Position numbers and translations under genes: made by a program. From Candidatus Njordarchaeota archaeon (lineage in GTDB: Archaea; Asgardarchaeota; Njordarchaeia; Njordarchaeales; JAHKLH01), in the NCBI GenBank assembly GCA_029856635.1, contig JAHKLH010000028.1, positions 1-12,287 on the forward strand: a DNA stretch of 12,287 nt. Direction: 5' to 3'. The notes under the pieces were generated by a model, which was not told where the DNA came from, made no database searches, and worked only from the letters and a program-made list of their open reading frames with translations. Shown in pieces: positions 7,669-12,287 of the stretch (positions are counted from its first letter, which is position 1; each line of letters opens with the position of its first letter).

Positions 7669-8250
7669 TTAGGTGATTGGATACTTCAATTTAAACGGTT
7701 TCCATCCCAGTTTTTTTCGAAATTCATTAATTAACTCTATAGCTTTCAATTTATCTTCTGGCTTCATTTTTTTGGTCTTCAGTACGGCGTGGAATAGAAT
7801 CCAAGTGCGCGAATGAATAGTCCTACGAGGTATTCCCATTTTTAAGTCTTCCTCTAATTCTTCGAGAATTCCTTTTACTTCATCAACATGTGAAAGACCC
7901 GGTGGTGGGATATCTCTAACTTGCCAACCGAGATAAACCTTTGCGCCTTTTGGAACAATAATAAATTTTCCATCTTCAAATGTAATTCGTCCTTTTACGA
8001 GCCTATCATAATATGCCCAATTGGCTGCTGCTTGAGGATCCTCTTTTCTTAATTCTACGAATACCTTTCTCCTTATTTCTCTAGATGTTATCTTGTCTCT
8101 TCCTTTGACGAATTCTTCAACCTGACGAGTGATTGCTTCAGCGACTTCCTCACTTGCTCCTGCGTTCATGATACTTCTTTTTATCTTGTTTCTATCAAAG
8201 GGTTCTTCTCTACCATCCATCTTGACTACGATCGGTTTTTTCTCTGCCAT
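7669..8250 (-). CDS. Stand-alone ATP-cone domain protein
   Basis: This 193-residue protein begins with an ATP-cone domain (about residues 6-90). It shows VVKMDGREEPFDRNKIKRSI (8-27), the ITSREI element (54-59) and a closing AAANWAYYDRL (74-84). ATP-cones bind ATP/dATP as allosteric sensors in ribonucleotide reductases and in the repressor NrdR. Here neither a reductase domain nor the NrdR zinc ribbon is present. The remaining 100 residues contain RDIPPPGLSHVDEV (112-125) and two basic helices ending in KKLGWKPFK, and I do not recognise them. A nucleotide-sensing regulator, possibly acting through the C-terminal part, is inferred. The start at 8250 is firm: a GGAGGT site ends 7 nt before the ATG. 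The neighbours are divergent or separated, so this is probably a single-gene transcript. Confidence 0.85.
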   Translation of the reverse strand: MAEKKPIVVKMDGREEPFDRNKIKRSIMNAGASEEVAEAITRQVEEFVKGRDKITSREIRRKVFVELRKEDPQAAANWAYYDRLVKGRITFEDGKFIIVPKGAKVYLGWQVRDIPPPGLSHVDEVKGILEELEEDLKMGIPRRTIHSRTWILFHAVLKTKKMKPEDKLKAIELINEFRKKLGWKPFKLKYPIT

Positions 8251-8266
8251 AAAGGAGACCTCCTTT
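8251..8266 (-). promoter_or_regulatory. Strong Shine-Dalgarno inside a perfect inverted repeat at the ATP-cone start
   Basis: On the minus strand AAAGGAGGTCTCCTTT directly abuts the ATG at 8250. The 7-bp arms AAAGGAG/CTCCTTT flank a 2-base centre, and the GGAGGT ribosome-binding site lies within. The loop is too short for a normal RNA hairpin, so a dimeric-protein operator is a possible reading. Otherwise it is simply a strong ribosome-binding site. Confidence 0.55.
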
Positions 8267-8445
8267 CTATAGAAGAAAAATAATATATAGTTATTTTTAC
8301 AGCAGTTTATTTTATAAACGCGTCTTATATTAGCAGATTTTTATTCTTTTTTATGGATTCTTTTCTGATATGCTTTTTTGTATAGCGCATTGCTAAAATC
8401 CTGGTTTTGTGATTTTATAAAATTAATTTGAAATGGGTGGAAAAA
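8267..8445. promoter_or_regulatory. Divergent promoter region between the ATP-cone gene and the unrecognised 309-aa gene
   Basis: This AT-rich gap has two TATA-like sites for the minus-strand ATP-cone gene (8282-8291 and 8306-8318). The distal one leaves room for a leader that includes the ribosome-binding site. For the plus-strand gene, TTTTATAAAATT (8413-8424) is the best TATA candidate and would place the transcript start at about 8440-8446. No RNA gene or clear hairpin is seen. Confidence 0.45.
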
Positions 8446-9375
8446 GTGCAACCAATTCTCAAGATCAAAGTTTCTAAAGGAGGACTTAGGGTTCTTCGTG
8501 GGGATGCTAAAGAGCTAGAGAATCTTAATATAAGAGCACGAAATATACTTATAGAGATATATTCTAATAGGATAAGACTTGAGTTTATTAAGAAATTGTT
8601 GAGCATCGTTTGTAATATTTTCTCGAACATATCAACATATATAGTACTTGAAAAGACTATGGAGAATAGTATATTCATAAGTTTTAGAAATACAGTAACA
8701 ATAATTTTACCTGAAATTGTTTCGGATGAAATTTTGCAGAGTATATATGATATTCTTTCTGCTGTTAAGAAAAACTGCTCTATAAAAGTTTACAACTTAG
8801 TCTCCCTGCCATTGGTTAAAAAGATCATAAAGACGATGACATTAGCATCACTTGTAATACGAGGAAATCTAATGATGTCCAATGAGACTCTTGACGTCTT
8901 ATGTAAGCTTCCCATAAAACATTTATATCTGCATGAGTCCCCTATAAAGGAGATTTTATATGACCGCGAATCTAAGATGCTTTTCCTTGCTGGAAAAGAA
9001 ATAGTAATGGACGATCTTAATTTCATTCGTAATATTATTGAAACTAAAATCATCGACAGAATCCATGTAAAGGGTTTTCCCTCGGAGTATTATCCTCATT
9101 TGATGAACATAATTGCTAAGAACATTTTCATAGAAATTAACGATAATTATGTCTCTTTTATGGCTCAAAAGATTTCGGAGGTTATGTATGAGGGGAATTT
9201 AAATTATTTTTTGAAGCTATTACCAATGATTAAGGATATAATTGAAAAAGATTTGCCATTTAGGATACGAATAAATGAAAGGATTTTAATTGAACATCCG
9301 CCATACTTTCATAAATCTGTCGAAAACATTGATGATGTTATAAATCTAATAAAACTAGTAAAAGTTCAATATTAA
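8446..9375 (+). CDS. Unrecognised protein upstream of the Ras-like GTPase, with repeat-like strand/helix pattern
   Basis: I do not recognise this protein. From the GTG at 8446 it is 309 residues. That start is preferred because GGTGG lies 5 nt upstream and a TATA-like box lies about 28 nt upstream; a TTG at 8428 would add six residues. There is no signal peptide, membrane segment or catalytic motif. The middle (roughly residues 130-235) alternates short hydrophobic strands with helices, for example ASLVIRGN, IKHLYLHE, DRIHVKGFP and NIFIEIND. This resembles degenerate leucine-rich-repeat or solenoid packing, though no strict consensus is met. The protein is rich in Ile, Lys and Asn. A small-GTPase gene follows 128 bp downstream on the same strand, so it may be a GTPase partner; that is inference from order only. 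Confidence 0.75.
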   Translation: MQPILKIKVSKGGLRVLRGDAKELENLNIRARNILIEIYSNRIRLEFIKKLLSIVCNIFSNISTYIVLEKTMENSIFISFRNTVTIILPEIVSDEILQSIYDILSAVKKNCSIKVYNLVSLPLVKKIIKTMTLASLVIRGNLMMSNETLDVLCKLPIKHLYLHESPIKEILYDRESKMLFLAGKEIVMDDLNFIRNIIETKIIDRIHVKGFPSEYYPHLMNIIAKNIFIEINDNYVSFMAQKISEVMYEGNLNYFLKLLPMIKDIIEKDLPFRIRINERILIEHPPYFHKSVENIDDVINLIKLVKVQY

Positions 9376-9439
9376 TCAGAGTAAGAGATTATTATTTTGA
9401 TTTTCGTCGCAGTCAAAAGCAATTAGTTGAATCTGCGTT

Positions 9440-9454
9440 GAAAGAGATATATTC
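9440..9454 (+). promoter_or_regulatory. Likely promoter (BRE/TATA) of the Ras-like GTPase gene
   Basis: GAAAGAGATATATTC in the gap after the unrecognised gene is a good purine-rich BRE plus TATA match. A transcript would start near 9475-9480, which favours the ATG at 9504 over the TTG at 9483 as the translation start. It also suggests the GTPase can be expressed independently of the gene upstream. Confidence 0.45.
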
Positions 9455-9503
9455 TTAATTACATTTAATCGGTATTATTTATTTGAATATACGGGTTGAA
9501 GTG

Positions 9504-10028
9504 ATGATTGTTTTAAAGGCGTCACTAGTCGGAGATGGTGGTGTCGGTAAAACAACCCTCATTAAAGCTTTTAAAGGAAGAGAAAAGATTTTGGGAGAAG
9601 TTCAAGTTACTGTTGGTTTCAATATATTTGCTACAAAAGTTAATGAAAAAACAACCTTGCAAGTTTGGGATATGTCCGGCCAAGATATCTTTACACCCCT
9701 CATTCCAGAACTCTTACAAGGATCTCTAATCATAATTTTTGTCTTTGATTTGAACAGACCATCCACTCTAGTAAATATACACCGATGGATGAATATGGCA
9801 AAGCAATATGTAAAGCGCGCATTTGTTTTTCTCGTGGGAAATAAGAAAGACTTGCCAAAAACTGTTGATGATGAATTAATTTCACAAGTAATAGAGGAGC
9901 TTAAGAAGCCTCCATTTATATTTCTGGGCTACTTTGAAACAAGTGCTCTAACTGGAGAAGGCGTTATAGAATTATTTAATCATGTTTTTTCTCTTGCTGA
10001 AACCATCGCATCACGAATAAAGAAATGA
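9504..10028 (+). CDS. Ras-like small GTPase
   Basis: From the ATG at 9504 this is a 174-residue single G domain. All five motifs are present: the P-loop GDGGVGKT (10-17), a switch-I threonine in VTVGF (about 35-39), DMSGQ (56-60), NKKD (113-116) and ETSA (145-148). The Gln matching Ras Gln61 is kept, so GTP hydrolysis is expected. There is no C-terminal CaaX or palmitoylation-like cysteine, so the protein is probably soluble or recruited by partners. Archaeal Ras-like GTPases of this Rab/Rag-like size act as molecular switches, often with roadblock-domain regulators, none of which is seen here. A TTG at 9483 would add seven residues, but the shorter start puts the P-loop at the usual distance. 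The 3' end overlaps the convergent kinase-like gene by 18 bp. Confidence 0.93.
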   Translation: MIVLKASLVGDGGVGKTTLIKAFKGREKILGEVQVTVGFNIFATKVNEKTTLQVWDMSGQDIFTPLIPELLQGSLIIIFVFDLNRPSTLVNIHRWMNMAKQYVKRAFVFLVGNKKDLPKTVDDELISQVIEELKKPPFIFLGYFETSALTGEGVIELFNHVFSLAETIASRIKK

Positions 10029-10619
10029 ATCCTTGAAAATTTTCATGACCCTCTGAAAATTTCTTGTTCTTTTGTATTCTCTGGCAACATCTTTTACTGT
10101 GTCTATATTTACTATATAGTGAATCTTCTTAGCTATTCCCTCGATTTTTGATATAAACAAAATCCATGCGAGAATTTGCGTAATATTTGACCTCGTCACC
10201 GTAAATGAAACTCTCTCCAAGTCGATTATATAAGGTCGTCTGTTATAAATGATAACATTATCTTTTGCACGTGATAGTTCCTCTACTATTATTCCTCTTT
10301 CATCTAACTGTTTGGCTAGAATTATCATTTCTTTTAGAATATGTTTTATCTCATCAATGGATGCTTTCAGAAAATAATCAATTATTGGTTCACCTGGGAT
10401 GAATTCACGGATTAAAATTGGAACTGGCGATGTAACAAAGTAATAAAAACGAGGAACGTTTGGTATATCTTGCAGCATTTTTAAAACATTTGCTTCTCTT
10501 TCTGCGGCTTTCAGGTTTTCTTTTGGAAAAATCTTAAGAGCTATTTTTATGTCCGGAATTGCTATAACGATCGCACGCCAACCCTTTTTGTGTATAACAT
10601 GCCATTTTCTATGAGACAT
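10011..10619 (-). CDS. Small divergent protein-kinase-like protein (predicted archaeal Ser/Thr kinase group)
   Basis: This 202-residue protein looks like a trimmed kinase of the archaeal predicted Ser/Thr kinase group (COG2112-like). It has the ATP-anchoring Lys in IALKIFP (Lys29), a helix-C Glu in EREANVLKML (Glu40 or Glu42), a hinge-like IREFIPGEPI (70-79), and IIDLE (131-135) in place of DFG with Asp133 as metal ligand. The catalytic loop is unusual: VEELSRAKDNVII (112-124) keeps the Asn (121), but the HRD-type Asp is replaced by Glu and the spacing is two residues longer than in Bud32 or RIO kinases. Activity is therefore uncertain. The gene follows galU by 39 bp on the same strand and converges with the GTPase gene. 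GTGAT directly before the ATG may serve as ribosome-binding site. Confidence 0.75.
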   Translation of the reverse strand: MSHRKWHVIHKKGWRAIVIAIPDIKIALKIFPKENLKAAEREANVLKMLQDIPNVPRFYYFVTSPVPILIREFIPGEPIIDYFLKASIDEIKHILKEMIILAKQLDERGIIVEELSRAKDNVIIYNRRPYIIDLERVSFTVTRSNITQILAWILFISKIEGIAKKIHYIVNIDTVKDVAREYKRTRNFQRVMKIFKDSFLYS

Positions 10620-10658
10620 ATCACATTACTATGCAATCATTAGTAATTTGAAACATAT

Positions 10659-11519
10659 TTACTTACTTAACAATTGTCTTACAAAATTTCGCAACCAATC
10701 ATATTTTCTTAAGCATATTTCGAAGAAAGAAATTATATATGCGTCTGGATGACCAATATCATACCATCTCCCTGTATACTCAACTCCAATTACTTTCTTT
10801 CCGTCCTTCACCATTTCTGTAAAAGCATCAGTTTCACTTAGCTCACCAGAAACCATAGGAGCTTTTCTTAAATAATCCAATACCTCTGGTTCAAAAACAT
10901 ACCTACCCATGACGCCAAGATTTGATGGCGCTTCTTCAGGCTTTGGTTTTTCAACTACGCGTCTAACAAGGTATGCTTTCGCATCATCTATTTTAAGTGT
11001 TTTAATAACGTCAATAACTCCAACGCGCGTCACATCTTTAACTGGCGAAACTCCAAAACTTGCTGTGCTTTTTCCACTAACATGCACCCTTATTAATTTC
11101 TTGAGAAAATCTCCTGGATTTTGTTCAATGAGAAGGTTATCTCCAAGAAGTACCACAAATGTATCATTGATGAATCTCTCTGCCTCCAGTATCGCTCCTG
11201 CTAATCCAGTTAATTTCTTTTGATGAACAAAATGTATATTTGCATCCTCGAAGAACTTTGTTTTTTCTAAAATATGCTCTTTGCCCAATCGCTTAAGTTC
11301 ATTTTTTGCTTCTTCGGGAAATTCTTCAAAATACCAACGAATAACTTCCTCCCTCCAATGCGTTACAATAATAACTTCGCGAATCCCAGCATTATATGCC
11401 TCTTCAAAAATATAATGAAGAAGAGGAAAAGGACCGAGGGGAAGCAAAACTTTGGGGATTGCTTTGGTAATTGGAAGCAACCTTGTTCCAAATCCTGCAG
11501 CAGGAATGATTCCTAACAT
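10659..11519 (-). CDS. galU: UTP-glucose-1-phosphate uridylyltransferase (GalU-type)
   Basis: This 286-residue enzyme has the usual GalU length. The nucleotide-binding signature is AAGFGTRLLPITKAIPK (7-23). It is followed by GIREVIIVTHWREEVIRWYF (45-64), a GalU-like NELKRLGKEHILE segment (73-85), GLAGAILEA (105-113) before the metal-binding GDN (126-128), EKP (190-192) and WYDIGHPDAY (252-261) with the second metal Asp at 254. The TKAIPK wording favours GalU over RmlA-type thymidylyltransferases, though another NDP-sugar pyrophosphorylase cannot be excluded; where GalU usually has PKEMLP this has PKVLLP. It makes UDP-glucose for surface polysaccharides and glycosylation. AAGGTTT lies about 7 nt before the ATG at 11519, and a TATA-like GCTTAAAAG lies about 43 nt upstream. 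The kinase-like gene follows and may be co-transcribed. Confidence 0.88.
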   Translation of the reverse strand: MLGIIPAAGFGTRLLPITKAIPKVLLPLGPFPLLHYIFEEAYNAGIREVIIVTHWREEVIRWYFEEFPEEAKNELKRLGKEHILEKTKFFEDANIHFVHQKKLTGLAGAILEAERFINDTFVVLLGDNLLIEQNPGDFLKKLIRVHVSGKSTASFGVSPVKDVTRVGVIDVIKTLKIDDAKAYLVRRVVEKPKPEEAPSNLGVMGRYVFEPEVLDYLRKAPMVSGELSETDAFTEMVKDGKKVIGVEYTGRWYDIGHPDAYIISFFEICLRKYDWLRNFVRQLLSK

Positions 11520-11726
11520 GTTTTGGAAACCTTCTCTCTTAAATTCTTATTAATTATCTTTTAAGCAAATTCGTTTACAGATTTATGTAATACGCTGTTT
11601 ACCATTCGATTTCATATACCAGAGTTTGTCTTTCTGAAGATTACAAAAGTAAAAATTCTTCTTGCAATTACATGCTTTTACAAAGACAAATAATATATGC
11701 AGACATATTCTCTAAAGGGGATTTCC
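11520..11726. promoter_or_regulatory. Divergent promoter region between galU and thiC
   Basis: This 207-bp gap holds a minus-strand TATA-like box for galU (11558-11566) and a plus-strand box for thiC (AATAATATATG, about 11690-11699). ATATG-CAGA-CATAT (11695-11708) is a short inverted repeat between the thiC TATA box and the start, a possible operator. I see no TPP riboswitch: the CUGAGA core is absent and the thiC leader would be only about 8 nt. No RNA gene is apparent. Confidence 0.5.
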
Positions 11727-12287
11727 ATGTTAATGAAAGAGGCAAAATTGGGAAAAATCACAACGGAAATGAAAGCTGTGGCAGAATACGAGAAAGTAAG
11801 TGTTGATTTTATTAGAAGACATCTAGCCGAGGGCCAAATAATTATTGTAAGCAATGTCAAAAGAAGAGATAAATTACGAAGATTTGTTGGCGTCGGAACT
11901 GGTTTGTTTACAAAAGTGAATGCAAATATAGGAACATCAACTTTAGTAGTAGATTTAGAAATGGAGAAAAGGAAATTAAAAACAGCAATGAAATATGGCG
12001 CGGACACTGTAATGGATCTAAGTACGGGAGGAGACTTAGACAAAATCAGACAAGAACTTATTGCCATAGCTGATATCCCATTTGGCACCGTTCCAATATA
12101 TCAAGCAGCGATTGAAACTGCTCAAAAAAGGCGCTCTCCTATTTACATGACAGAAGACGACATCCTCAGGACAATCGAAAAGCATTTAAAGGACGGAGTT
12201 GACTTCATGACAATTCATGCAGGAATCCTCCTACAGCATGTTAAAAAGATGAAGAAAATAAAACGCGCGGCTGGAATCGTTAGTAGA
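11727..12287 (+). CDS. thiC: Phosphomethylpyrimidine synthase ThiC (partial, runs off the right edge)
   Basis: The plus strand is open from the ATG at 11727 to the window end, giving the first 187 residues of a protein expected to be about 430. The family signature is clear: ITTEMKAVAEYE (11-22), GTGLFTKVNANIGTS (57-71), YGADTVMDLSTGGDLDKIR (90-108), PFGTVPIYQA (118-127) and DGVDFMTIHAG (156-166). ThiC is the radical-SAM enzyme that rearranges aminoimidazole ribotide into HMP phosphate for thiamine. The C-terminal cysteine motif for its [4Fe-4S] cluster is beyond the edge. It starts directly in the core, so it is the short archaeal-type form without the bacterial N-terminal extension. AAAGGGG ends 6 nt before the ATG; an ATG two codons later is an alternative start. 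Confidence 0.95.
   Translation, partial: MLMKEAKLGKITTEMKAVAEYEKVSVDFIRRHLAEGQIIIVSNVKRRDKLRRFVGVGTGLFTKVNANIGTSTLVVDLEMEKRKLKTAMKYGADTVMDLSTGGDLDKIRQELIAIADIPFGTVPIYQAAIETAQKRRSPIYMTEDDILRTIEKHLKDGVDFMTIHAGILLQHVKKMKKIKRAAGIVSR

Noticed and set aside
8415..9168. Minus-strand open frames opposite the unrecognised 309-residue gene
   Set aside because: The plus-strand frame is longer, has a ribosome-binding site and promoter, and fits the gene order.
9395..9418. TTTTGA/TCAAAA stem as a terminator
   Set aside because: The 12-nt loop and AT-only arms with one G make a weak stem with no following T-run.
9500..9507. GTGATGA as a box C of a C/D guide RNA
   Set aside because: It coincides with the GTPase start codons and no matching D box or box pair at suitable spacing was found.
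10909..11516. Plus-strand open frames
   Set aside because: They are antisense to galU, which has unmistakable nucleotidyltransferase motifs.
11571..11726. TPP riboswitch before thiC
   Set aside because: The conserved CUGAGA core is absent and the likely transcript start is too close to the ATG.
11678..12088. Minus-strand open frame of 136 codons
   Set aside because: It lies antisense to thiC, whose plus-strand translation shows clear family motifs; the minus frame has no recognisable features.

Overview
The window reads as a gene-dense, AT-rich archaeal chromosome segment. The archaeal signs are a stand-alone ATP-cone protein, a Mth938-family protein beside a HycI-type hydrogenase maturation protease, a Ras-like small GTPase, a divergent archaeal-type protein-kinase-like protein, a short-form ThiC, GTG/TTG start candidates, and TATA-like boxes about 25-45 nt before several starts. 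I cannot place the lineage from sequence alone. A thermophilic or anaerobic archaeon with a NiFe hydrogenase is plausible, but no hydrogenase subunit lies in the window. No tRNA, rRNA, CRISPR array, insertion sequence or clear mobile element was found.

Layout. (1) Positions 1-3889, minus strand: a 923-residue protein I do not recognise, then a MoxR-type AAA+ ATPase, then the 5' end of a third gene joined to the ATPase gene by a 4-bp ATGA overlap. This looks like a MoxR-plus-partners module, and the large protein is its novel part. (2) 4019-6688, plus strand: a polytopic GT-C-like membrane protein fused to a large extracytoplasmic domain. The end of that domain resembles GH99/WbsX-type glycan enzymes, but both expected catalytic-motif acids are changed. 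(3) 6681-7536, minus strand: a Mth938/NDUFAF3-like protein followed by a HycI-like hydrogenase maturation protease. The pairing suggests a role in assembling a complex-I-related hydrogenase. (4) 7669-8250, minus strand: a stand-alone ATP-cone protein whose strong Shine-Dalgarno sequence sits inside a perfect inverted repeat.

(5) 8446-10028, plus strand: an unrecognised 309-residue protein with a repeat-like strand/helix pattern, then a Ras-like GTPase with all five G motifs. (6) 10011-11519, minus strand: a GalU-type UTP-glucose-1-phosphate uridylyltransferase followed by a small kinase-like protein whose 3' end overlaps that of the GTPase. (7) 11727-12287, plus strand: the first 187 codons of ThiC (thiamine pyrimidine synthesis), running off the right edge.

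How the genes fit together: GalU would supply UDP-glucose for glycan assembly, and the GT-C fusion protein probably acts on lipid-linked or surface glycans, but the two are not adjacent. The GTPase and kinase-like genes form a small signalling neighbourhood. The strongest candidates for something undescribed are the 923-residue/MoxR module, the GT-C/GH99-like fusion, and the unrecognised protein upstream of the GTPase.
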